This document shows positions 1 through 5,229 of a stretch of 5,229 nt of DNA, in pieces. How positions within the stretch are numbered: position 1 is the stretch's first letter; each line of letters opens with the position of its first letter. The DNA lies in contig CAJKFZ010000197.1 of NCBI GenBank assembly GCA_905199285.1, forward strand, positions 1-5,229, in the 5' to 3' direction. The stretch is from an uncultured Ruminococcus sp. (GTDB taxonomy: Bacteria > Bacillota > Clostridia > Oscillospirales > Ruminococcaceae). A model generated the notes under the pieces. The model did not search any database and had not been told where the DNA came from. It worked only from the letters and a program-made list of their open reading frames with translations. Made by a program: the position numbers and the translations under genes.

Positions 1-115
1 TAAATATATACATCGGAATGGCAAGATACAGGTATGCTGCATTTATAAATATAGCAGAAGTTTTTTCTTCATTCTTTCCAAATGAACTGAATATTTTTTT
101 AAATTGTATTTTCAT
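1..115 (-). CDS. N-terminal fragment of a probable membrane protein, cut by the window edge
   Basis: An ATG at 115-113 opens a frame that stays open to the left edge, giving 38 complete codons. The peptide begins MKIQFKKIFSSFGKNEE, a basic and polar cytoplasmic-like head. A hydrophobic run follows (AIFINAAYLYLAIPMYIF), which looks like the start of a first transmembrane helix. The start is well supported. AAAGGAG (120-126) sits four bases upstream, inside the last codons of the HAD gene, and the ATG overlaps that gene's TGA stop as ATGA. Translational coupling to the phosphatase is therefore likely, and the protein probably belongs to the same pathway. Too little is visible to name a family. 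A polytopic glycosyltransferase or a flippase acting on a lipid-linked sugar would fit the context, but that is inference only. Confidence 0.72.
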   Translation of the reverse strand, partial: MKIQFKKIFSSFGKNEEKTSAIFINAAYLYLAIPMYIF

Positions 116-687
116 ACTTCTCCTTTCACGAGTTTCCATTCGCATGGTCGCCCGTTTTTCACAAGATATGCTCTCTCCGCAAGCTGTCCCATAGGCAGAT
201 CAGAGTAGGAATCGGAATAAAATTCTTCGATTTTTTCATTGCCGTAAGCCTTTTTAAAACGTTTTACCTTTTCTTCACCCTTACAGTTTTCGCTAAGAAA
301 TTTTCCGCTTTCAGGATCGACCTCAGACGCTATCAAACGGACGCCCCCGAGATTTTGGCAAAAACCTTTCAAAAGAAACTCCGGCGAAGCAGAGATTATC
401 AGATCATCCGCTTTTTGCTTTTCCTTATACCATGACATGATCTTATTTTTGCGTCTCTCGCAGAACAGTTTTGTTTCATTGGAAATATCGCTGATGATCG
501 GCAAAAACGAGAAAAAAACTTCTTTCGCTTCCGTAAGAGAAATTTTTCCGCACTTATGCATTATCATTGCCCAAAGCTGTTTCGGAAATACCCGCAGTAC
601 GGACGGATGTCTTTTCAGAATAAAAAAATAGAAAGAAACGCTGCTATCTCCGCTGTAGATCGTTCCGTCAAAATCGTAAACATTCAT
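112..687 (-). CDS. HAD-IB family phosphatase, candidate polyprenyl-phosphoribose phosphatase
   Basis: A 191-residue soluble-looking HAD-superfamily phosphohydrolase. All four HAD motifs are visible: motif I DFDGT (5-9, nucleophile D5 and general acid D7), motif II SAS (99-101), the motif III lysine in GEEK (K140), and motif IV YSDSYSDLP (157-165, D159 and D163 as Mg2+ ligands). The SDSxxDLP form and the helical cap between residues about 15 and 90 fit subclass IB, which includes SerB-like phosphatases. It starts inside the end of the UbiA-type gene (20-base overlap) from a GGAGGT site at 693-698 and ends in an ATGA overlap with the next gene. That packing suggests its substrate comes from the prenyltransferase, most simply the 5-phosphate of a polyprenyl-phosphoryl-ribose. 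In mycobacteria a PAP2-type protein (Rv3807c) is proposed for this step, so the HAD enzyme would be a non-homologous replacement. Family assignment is strong; the substrate is inferred. Confidence 0.9.
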   Translation of the reverse strand: MNVYDFDGTIYSGDSSVSFYFFILKRHPSVLRVFPKQLWAMIMHKCGKISLTEAKEVFFSFLPIISDISNETKLFCERRKNKIMSWYKEKQKADDLIISASPEFLLKGFCQNLGGVRLIASEVDPESGKFLSENCKGEEKVKRFKKAYGNEKIEEFYSDSYSDLPMGQLAERAYLVKNGRPCEWKLVKGEV

Positions 688-1549
688 TTATGACCTCCGG
701 GAAATATATAATAACAAAAAGCAGTAAAGCGTAAATTCCTCCAAGAATGATAAGAACTCTGTCGCCCAGTATCATATCTACAGGATTACCGTTTACATCG
801 ATTTCAAGCTTATATGAGTAACGCATCATCATTACTAAAATAAGCGGAGTTGTATAGATCATCAGTCCGGTGTCACTTGCATTCAGACTCCAGATCGAGT
901 AAAAAACCGCAAATAGCGTCAGATACATATACATATTACTGTTGAGATACTGCAAGCTGTAGCATCCTAAAACCTTTCTTGCAGAATCGCCGCAGGACAT
1001 TTTTTCGTTTCTCCTTTTGCCGAAAGCCAGAAACAAAGACAGTGAGATAACCGTCAGATACAGCCATCCCGATATTCTTATTTCTGTGATCGCCGAGCCA
1101 TAAAATACTCTGAAGAAAAATCCCGATACAAGAAGCACAATGTCTATAACTGGCTTATTTTTCAGCGATACACTGTAGAGCAGATTCAAAATCATATAAA
1201 CCCACGGTATCAATGAATGAAGGCTGAAACCGCAAAGAAAATGATTAAGTATCGATGCAAACATAAGAAGAACGTCAATTAAAATCAAGGCTTCTTTTTT
1301 GGAAACTGCTCCGCTGGCAAGAGGTCTTTTGCATTTATCAGGATGCTGTCGGTCATTTTCAATATCGTTCAGATCGTTGATTATATAAACGGCAGACGAG
1401 CAGAATGAAAATACAAAAAATCCGAATATAAGCCGATAAATAACTTCGCTTTCAATAAGTGCAGTTCCAAAGAAAGCAGGGATCACTATAAGTAAGTTTT
1501 TTATCCAATGCTTTACCCGAATAAGCTTTATGTATGATCTCACTTTCAT
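668..1549 (-). CDS. UbiA-family prenyltransferase, decaprenyl-phosphate phosphoribosyltransferase type
   Basis: A 293-residue polytopic membrane protein with about eight or nine hydrophobic segments. The first UbiA motif is complete: N58-D59, D62, D66, then HP (69-70), K72 and RP (75-76), followed by ASG. The second conserved block has YSVSLK (125-130), D136 and GFFFR with R147, and FLAFGKRRNE follows at 173-182. The HPxKxxRPxASG and FGKRR signatures are those of the DPPR synthase branch (mycobacterial Rv3806c), which transfers 5-phosphoribose from PRPP to a polyprenyl phosphate. They are not typical of quinone- or heme-pathway UbiA enzymes. The length matches the family. The start is supported by GAGGTG (1555-1560) five bases upstream. 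It overlaps the HAD gene by 20 bases and is the first gene of its unit, since a terminator separates it from the ABC-F gene. The lipid acceptor length and the final sugar cannot be read from sequence. Another UbiA activity is possible but less likely. Confidence 0.9.
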   Translation of the reverse strand: MKVRSYIKLIRVKHWIKNLLIVIPAFFGTALIESEVIYRLIFGFFVFSFCSSAVYIINDLNDIENDRQHPDKCKRPLASGAVSKKEALILIDVLLMFASILNHFLCGFSLHSLIPWVYMILNLLYSVSLKNKPVIDIVLLVSGFFFRVFYGSAITEIRISGWLYLTVISLSLFLAFGKRRNEKMSCGDSARKVLGCYSLQYLNSNMYMYLTLFAVFYSIWSLNASDTGLMIYTTPLILVMMMRYSYKLEIDVNGNPVDMILGDRVLIILGGIYALLLFVIIYFPEVINECLRF

Positions 1550-1609
1550 TTTATCACCTCGCTCCGTTTATTAGACTATGGGGAAAGCATTTTCTCTCAT
1601 GTCCTGAAC

Positions 1610-1634
1610 AAAAAAATTTTGTCAAAAGACAAAA
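1610..1634 (-). terminator. Possible second, A/U-rich terminator hairpin
   Basis: TTTTGTC (1617-1623) and GACAAAA (1628-1634) form a perfect 7-bp inverted repeat around an AAAA loop. In leftward RNA the hairpin runs directly into seven U residues (1610-1616). Only two G-C pairs are present, so the stem is weak. It lies just beyond the main hairpin and could act as a backup terminator. The same palindrome could instead be an operator for the UbiA-type gene, whose start is about 60 bases further on. Confidence 0.35.
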
Positions 1635-1680
1635 ATTATACTCGCCGCTGCTGCAATTATAGCAACAGCGACGAGTATAA
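1631..1680 (-). terminator. Rho-independent terminator of the DUF4241-thioesterase-ABC-F operon
   Basis: Arms at 1636-1654 and 1662-1680 form a 19-bp stem with a 7-base loop. Two positions differ between the arms. In leftward RNA they become G-U wobbles, so the whole stem pairs; in rightward RNA they would be A-C mismatches. Five U residues (1631-1635) follow the stem in the leftward direction. Orientation, place (43 bases past the ABC-F stop) and structure agree on a terminator for the ABC-F unit, which makes the UbiA-type gene the start of a separate unit. Confidence 0.85.
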
Positions 1681-1723
1681 AACAGATCTCAATATTTTTT
1701 ATTTATCAGATACCGGTAAAATG

Positions 1724-3277
1724 TCATATTATCTTAGTTGACCATTCCTCGATATTCCATACCGTATCAGCAATATCCATATAAAATTCAGGCTCATGAC
1801 TAACAATAAGCACAGTTCCCTTATAATCGTTTATAGCTTTTTTCAGAGCTTCCTTTGCGTCTGCGTCAAGGTGATTGGTAGGCTCATCAAGAACAAGCAG
1901 ATTTATTTCTTTAAGCATTATCCTGCAAAGTCTTACTTTAGCGTTTTCACCGCCTGAAAGAACTCTCATCTGCGATGTGATATGCTCGGTAGTAAGACCG
2001 CACTGCGCCAAAGCTGCACGAACTTCCGCATTTGTCATAGACGGATATTCGTTCCAGATCACTTCAAGAGCCGTCTGGGAAGTGCTTTCTTCTTCCTGTT
2101 CAAAGTAACCGAACTGGACGAACTGGTCATGCTCTACAGTTCCCGATACTGGTTGAATAAGTTTCAGAAACGTTTTCAGCAAAGTCGATTTTCCTATGCC
2201 GTTTACGCCTCGGATAGCTATTTTCTGTCCGTTTTCCACTTGAACAGAAACAGGTTTTGTAAGCGGTTCGTCATATCCGAGAACAATATCCTTACAGTCT
2301 ATCACAACTCTTCCCGGAGTACGTGCTTTTCTGAATGAAAATATCGGCTTCGGCTTTTCACGCATCAGAGTTATCTTATCCATTTTATCAAGCTTTTTCT
2401 GCCTTGATTTAGCCATATTTGTTGTTGCTACTCTCGCCTTGTTTCGTGCGATGAAATCCTCGAGATCAGCGATCTCCTTCTGCTGTTTTTCATAAGCTTG
2501 CTCGATCTGTTTCTTTTTCAGTTCATACATTCTTGCGAAATTATCGTAATCTCCGGTATATCTAGTCATAACCGCATTCTCAACATGGTAAACAACGTTT
2601 ATTACGCTATTCATAAACGGGATATCATGCGACACAAGTATAAATGCGTTATCGTAGTTTTTAAGAAAATTCGTCAGCCATGCAATATGGTTCTCGTCAA
2701 GAAAATTCGTAGGCTCATCAAGGATAAGTATCATCGGATTTTCAAGCAACACCTTTGCAAGCAGTACCTTAGCTCGCTGACCGCCGGACAGTTTTGTAAC
2801 ATCCCTGTCAAGTCCTATCTCGTTCAGACCAAGACCGTTTGCGTATTCCGAAATTTTCGCGTCGATAGTGTAGTAACCGCTGTAATCGAGGATGCTTTGT
2901 ATCTCCCCTACTTCCTCCATGAGTTCGTTCATCTCATCTTCTGTACAATCGGACATTTTATCGTAAAGCTTCAGCATTTCAGCTTCAAGCTCCGAAAGGT
3001 GAATAAATGCTTCACGAAGTACCTCACGAATAGTTTTACCCTTTTCAAGAGTGCTGTACTGATCGAGGTATCCTGTGGTTATATGTCTGCACCACTCCAC
3101 CTTACCCTCATCCGGCATAAGTTTTCCTGTGATTATATTAAGAAACGTGGATTTTCCTTCGCCGTTCGCCCCGACAAGTCCAACGTGTTCGCCTCTGAGA
3201 AGTCTGAAAGAAGCGTCGTTCAATATCTGTCTTGCTCCGAATCCGTGCGTTACGTGTTCAACGTTAAGTATACTCAT
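1724..3277 (-). CDS. yfmM: ABC-F family ATPase, YfmM-like
   Basis: A 517-residue protein with two ABC cassettes and no membrane segments, so it is an ABC-F factor and not a transporter. Cassette 1 has Walker A GANGEGKST (36-44), Q-loop Q73, LSGGQ (163-167), Walker B LILDEPTN (184-191; D187, E188) and the SHD switch (216-218). Cassette 2 has GVNGIGKST (357-365), Q394, LSGGE (440-444), LVLDEPTN (461-468) and SHE (493-495). Both catalytic glutamates (E188, E465) are present. A charged linker (about 240-318, rich in K, E and Q) corresponds to the P-site tRNA interaction motif that contacts ribosome-bound tRNA. Length and details such as HGFGARQIL, SHDIPF and the C-terminal EWSTKII match my recollection of B. 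subtilis YfmM (518 residues) better than YkpA, YdiF or YfmR. The likely role is rescue or modulation of stalled ribosomes; nothing here proves antibiotic resistance. GGAGAG (3284-3289) sits six bases before the start, and the gene follows the thioesterase by 18 bases. Confidence 0.95.
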   Translation of the reverse strand: MSILNVEHVTHGFGARQILNDASFRLLRGEHVGLVGANGEGKSTFLNIITGKLMPDEGKVEWCRHITTGYLDQYSTLEKGKTIREVLREAFIHLSELEAEMLKLYDKMSDCTEDEMNELMEEVGEIQSILDYSGYYTIDAKISEYANGLGLNEIGLDRDVTKLSGGQRAKVLLAKVLLENPMILILDEPTNFLDENHIAWLTNFLKNYDNAFILVSHDIPFMNSVINVVYHVENAVMTRYTGDYDNFARMYELKKKQIEQAYEKQQKEIADLEDFIARNKARVATTNMAKSRQKKLDKMDKITLMREKPKPIFSFRKARTPGRVVIDCKDIVLGYDEPLTKPVSVQVENGQKIAIRGVNGIGKSTLLKTFLKLIQPVSGTVEHDQFVQFGYFEQEEESTSQTALEVIWNEYPSMTNAEVRAALAQCGLTTEHITSQMRVLSGGENAKVRLCRIMLKEINLLVLDEPTNHLDADAKEALKKAINDYKGTVLIVSHEPEFYMDIADTVWNIEEWSTKII

Positions 3278-3295
3278 ATTTTTCTCTCCGTGCTT

Positions 3296-3784
3296 TTAAT
3301 ATCCGTCATTAAATCTCTGTTTGCGTGCAATATTTCTTTTTAAAGCGCCTTCCCACTCTGCTTTTTCCGATAAGGTTTCTACTTCAAGACCATACTTAAC
3401 AGGCATCGGATTGCCGTTATCATCCACATGAACGCATATCAGATATGCATGATTTATAGCTCGTCTTATGCCGGTTTCAATATTTTCAACGTAAGTATCA
3501 ACTCGAACCTCCATAGATGTATTTCCGACATATGTAACTTTTCCTATAAGGACTATGACCTCATTGATATATGCACCGTATTTAAAACGAAGATTATCAA
3601 CGGCACAGGTCGTTACAAGTCCGCCGCAATGACGCATGGCTGTAAGAGCTGCGATCTCGTCTATCCACTCCATAAGTCTGCCGCCGAAAAGTCTGTTTTG
3701 TCCGTTGATCTCTTTATATTGCAACAGTTTAGTAGTTTCGGTAAGTGATTCCTCTACTTTTTTATTTCTTATTTTTTCGTTCAT
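3296..3784 (-). CDS. Hot-dog fold acyl-CoA thioesterase (YkhA/YciA-type)
   Basis: A 162-residue single-domain cytoplasmic thioesterase expected to hydrolyse acyl-CoA to free acid and CoA. The hot-dog signature is clear. INGQNRLFGGRLMEWIDE (26-43) carries the usual N27, the FGG turn (33-35) and the catalytic-type D42 on the central helix. TTCAVDNLRFKYGAYI (58-73) and GKVTYVGNTSMEVRVDTYVE (81-100) are the strands typical of the BFIT/YciA/YkhA group. The usual NxxGT segment reads NGQNR here, a variant I associate with clostridial members. The frame is open 23 codons further upstream, but the start at 3784 is preferred because GGAGGT (3791-3796) lies six bases before it and family similarity begins there. 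The gene starts 52 bases after the DUF4241 stop with no terminator between, and the ABC-F gene follows 18 bases later, so it is probably mid-operon. The acyl substrate cannot be told from sequence. Confidence 0.9.
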   Translation of the reverse strand: MNEKIRNKKVEESLTETTKLLQYKEINGQNRLFGGRLMEWIDEIAALTAMRHCGGLVTTCAVDNLRFKYGAYINEVIVLIGKVTYVGNTSMEVRVDTYVENIETGIRRAINHAYLICVHVDDNGNPMPVKYGLEVETLSEKAEWEGALKRNIARKQRFNDGY

Positions 3785-3790
3785 GATATT

Positions 3791-3796
3791 ACCTCC
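3791..3796 (-). promoter_or_regulatory. Ribosome binding site fixing the thioesterase start
   Basis: GGAGGT on the minus strand, six bases before the ATG at 3784. The longer in-frame alternative start at 3853 lies within the DUF4241 coding region and has no comparable site. This is the main evidence for the shorter 162-residue protein. Confidence 0.85.
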
Positions 3797-3836
3797 GTCA
3801 GTTTCAAAACTTGTTCTCATAGGATTTGTTCGTAGA

Positions 3837-4871
3837 TTATTCTTGAAAATCATCGGCTATAAATTCGTTGTTACTTGTACAAAAATATGCTGTATCAACA
3901 GGCGATTTCAGAAGCGGTATAATTTTTTCAAAACGATCGGCAAGGCGATGAAGTGAATATATCACATAATTATCGGCATTATTCCAGTATTCTTCATCCT
4001 CATTTTTACCATAGAACCGCCATCCGCTGTCCTCAAAGTTTTCAGAAGCTTCTTCACGGCACATATAACCTATGTCACCGCCCTCGGCAATATGCTTTGT
4101 AACGATACAATACTCTGGTCCATTCCATATATCAAGAAATTCCTTGTTTGCTTCATCAACAATATCTGAATTGACAAGCGGAACGGTCAGCTCGCATATC
4201 TCTACGCTTTCATCAATTCCCCAGTAGCACTGATAAAAACCGTCCCCAAAACCTGAACTCAACATCACAACACTATGAGCTGTACCTGGTATCGTCCACT
4301 GAATAAAGTCTCCTCCGCTGCGCTGATAATCAGGTAGCTTGGCATAGCTTTCCGCAAACAGATATTTAAAATAATCATCATAGTGATTATCCTCCGGATT
4401 TTCCTTGTGCCATTTATCAATGAAAGCAGCATACTCTTTCATAACATCCGAATCCATGAAAGCCATCATTCCTGCATCGACAGGAAATCCGGTCAAATCG
4501 CCGTCGGAACACTTAAATGCAGTCGTTTCAGGAGTAGGCTCTGCAAGTTCGTAGCGAACGGCTGTCTTTTCGCTGAACTTAACTCTTGCCGTACTAATTC
4601 TTACAGAAGCCACAGGAGTACGTGATACAGCTATTTCTACAGGATAAATTCCTGATTTTACAGTACGTTTAAGCTCGGGTGTATAATCGCCTGTACACAT
4701 ATATGCCAAAGGATCACCAACACGTATTTTTCCGGTGGGCAGACTGATCTCACCAATTACAATATGATCCCTTGTTTCGGTTTTCACAAACTGACGTTTT
4801 ATAAAGTCAGCGTCCAATTCCGTTTGACTGATAAATTTACAGTTTTTTTCAAATATTTTTTCTATTATCAT
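3837..4871 (-). CDS. DUF4241 - DUF2185 (Imm33-like) two-domain protein
   Basis: A 344-residue soluble protein with no signal peptide or membrane helix. The N-terminal two thirds match DUF4241: VGDPL (51-55), SGIYPVEIAV (73-82), FPVDAGMMAFMD (129-140) and SGFGDGFYQCYWGIDE (206-221). The C-terminal part (about 253-333) matches DUF2185: CIVTKHIAEGGDIGYMCREE (255-274), DSGWRF (281-286), EDEEYWNNADN (291-301) and IPLLKSP (318-324). DUF2185 is related to the Imm33 group of predicted immunity proteins in polymorphic toxin systems. No biochemical activity is established that I know of. An orphan or captured immunity protein is the best guess, but no toxin gene is visible nearby. A stress or regulatory role is equally open. 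The start at 4871 is backed by GAGGAG (4878-4883) six bases upstream and a near-consensus promoter. It is the first gene of a likely operon with the thioesterase and ABC-F genes, a partnership that may simply reflect insertion upstream of housekeeping genes. Confidence 0.85.
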   Translation of the reverse strand: MIIEKIFEKNCKFISQTELDADFIKRQFVKTETRDHIVIGEISLPTGKIRVGDPLAYMCTGDYTPELKRTVKSGIYPVEIAVSRTPVASVRISTARVKFSEKTAVRYELAEPTPETTAFKCSDGDLTGFPVDAGMMAFMDSDVMKEYAAFIDKWHKENPEDNHYDDYFKYLFAESYAKLPDYQRSGGDFIQWTIPGTAHSVVMLSSGFGDGFYQCYWGIDESVEICELTVPLVNSDIVDEANKEFLDIWNGPEYCIVTKHIAEGGDIGYMCREEASENFEDSGWRFYGKNEDEEYWNNADNYVIYSLHRLADRFEKIIPLLKSPVDTAYFCTSNNEFIADDFQE

Positions 4872-4901
4872 CTGCCGCTCCTCTTTATAATTGATATTAA
4901 A

Positions 4902-4930
4902 AATATATCATAAAACGTACAGTTTGTCAA
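4902..4930 (-). promoter_or_regulatory. Sigma-A type promoter for the DUF4241-thioesterase-ABC-F operon
   Basis: On the minus strand a perfect -35 box TTGACA (4925-4930) is followed, after exactly 17 bases, by TATATT (4902-4907). TG one base before it adds an extended -10 element. Transcription would start near 4895, leaving a leader of about 25 bases that contains the GAGGAG ribosome binding site. The leader is too short for a riboswitch or attenuator, so any control would be at the promoter itself. Confidence 0.85.
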
Positions 4931-5129
4931 ATCCCGATCTGAATTTTCCCATAATTAAATGATATACGGCAATACGGTACTTTAAGATCAAAAAGAAAAC
5001 AGTATAGCATAAATGTGATTTGACAAGCAGAATACAAAAAAGCTTTATTTAACTGATTTATGCTTTTTGGCCTGTTATGAGCTGATTTTTGCCTATATTC
5101 CGTCTAATTTTAACCTTTGTTCATCTAAT

Positions 5130-5160
5130 TTTATAAAAGTTAATAAAAATAACGTGTCAA
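5130..5160 (-). promoter_or_regulatory. Weak candidate leftward promoter
   Basis: TTGACA (5155-5160, minus strand) lies 19 bases from TATAAA (5130-5135), a longer spacer than the usual 17. It could be a distal second promoter for the operon, but no other evidence supports it, and AT-rich sequence gives such matches by chance. Confidence 0.25.
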
Positions 5161-5169
5161 AAATAAATA

Positions 5170-5202
5170 CGCCGAAATGAGGAGTTTTCCACAATTTTGG
5201 CG
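5170..5202. repeat. Inverted repeat with 9-base arms near the right edge
   Basis: CGCCGAAAT (5170-5178) and ATTTTGGCG (5194-5202) face each other across 15 bases. They pair fully in rightward RNA, counting one G-U, and have one mismatch in leftward RNA. The loop contains TTTTCCACA (5185-5193), one base from the DnaA-box consensus TTATCCACA. It may be an operator, a transcript-end hairpin or chance. Confidence 0.4.
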
Positions 5203-5229
5203 CATTCTTAATTTTTCATAAAATACTGT

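Larger units (their letters stand above)
4872..5229. other. Intergenic region upstream of the DUF4241 gene, no convincing gene
   Basis: This 358-base AT-rich stretch contains the leftward promoter at 4902-4930, a weaker leftward candidate at 5130-5160 and a short direct repeat (TCTAATTTTA at 5103-5112 and 5124-5133, starts 21 bases apart). It also holds an inverted repeat at 5170-5202 and an A/U-rich hairpin candidate (AAAAAGC 5037-5043 with GCTTTTT 5062-5068). A TTGACA also occurs on the plus strand (5020-5025), but only TTTATT follows and no rightward gene begins. A minus-strand frame is open from the right edge to a TAA at 5140-5142 (29 codons). It shows no family resemblance, so I do not call it a gene end. 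Confidence 0.7.

Noticed and set aside
1597..1625. TTGACA on the minus strand as a promoter for the UbiA-type gene
   Set aside because: At spacers of 16 to 18 bases no sequence resembles TATAAT. A separate TCTAAT nearer the start has no matching -35 box. The true promoter could not be placed.
2498..3343. Long plus-strand open frame (281 codons) opposite the ABC-F gene
   Set aside because: The minus strand here encodes both Walker and signature motifs of an ABC-F protein with a good ribosome binding site. The plus-strand peptide is rich in Cys, Phe, His and Lys, resembles no family I know, and is an antisense shadow.
3785..3853. Longer thioesterase start giving 23 extra residues
   Set aside because: The extension overlaps the DUF4241 stop, lacks a ribosome binding site and does not resemble the family. 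A strong GGAGGT precedes the shorter start.
5020..5049. Plus-strand promoter (TTGACA, 18-base spacer, TTTATT) divergent from the operon promoter
   Set aside because: The -10 match is weak and no rightward gene with a ribosome binding site follows before the window ends; only frames of a few codons are seen.
5037..5068. AAAAAGC/GCTTTTT hairpin as a terminator for a gene to the right
   Set aside because: Seven-base arms with only two G-C pairs and an 18-base loop make a very weak stem, and no gene end is established upstream of it.
5140..5229. Open minus-strand frame entering from the right edge, ending in TAA
   Set aside because: Only 29 codons are visible, with no recognisable motif and a candidate inverted repeat inside it. 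A gene end cannot be excluded but is not supported.

Overview
All supported genes in this AT-rich window lie on the minus strand, so transcription runs from right to left. Short intergenic gaps, strong GGAGG-type ribosome binding sites and the protein families point to a low-GC Firmicute of class Clostridia. The gene content would fit a Ruminococcus-like gut or rumen anaerobe. That placement is inferred from family resemblance and no marker gene proves it.

Right side (about 4872-5229): a gene-free stretch holding a near-consensus promoter that fires leftward into the first transcription unit, plus a few short repeats of unknown meaning. Centre (1724-4871): a probable three-gene operon. It encodes a two-domain protein of the DUF4241 and DUF2185 (Imm33-like) families, then a hot-dog acyl-CoA thioesterase, then an ABC-F translation-associated ATPase closely resembling Bacillus subtilis YfmM. 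A hairpin terminator at 1631-1680 closes it. Its stem pairs fully only in leftward RNA, and a second A/U-rich hairpin with a U tract follows.

Left side (1-1549): a second, tightly packed unit. A UbiA-superfamily prenyltransferase of the decaprenyl-phosphate phosphoribosyltransferase type overlaps a HAD-IB phosphatase by 20 bases. The phosphatase in turn overlaps by ATGA the start of a probable membrane protein that runs off the left edge. The overlaps imply translational coupling. By analogy with the mycobacterial decaprenyl-phosphoryl-arabinose pathway, the inferred scheme is that UbiA attaches phosphoribose to a polyprenyl phosphate and the HAD enzyme removes the 5-phosphate. The resulting lipid-linked pentose would feed a cell-envelope polymer.

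The two points most worth following are the HAD enzyme as a candidate lipid-phosphoribose phosphatase, and the immunity-type fusion protein heading an otherwise housekeeping operon. I see no CRISPR array, tRNA, rRNA or mobile element.
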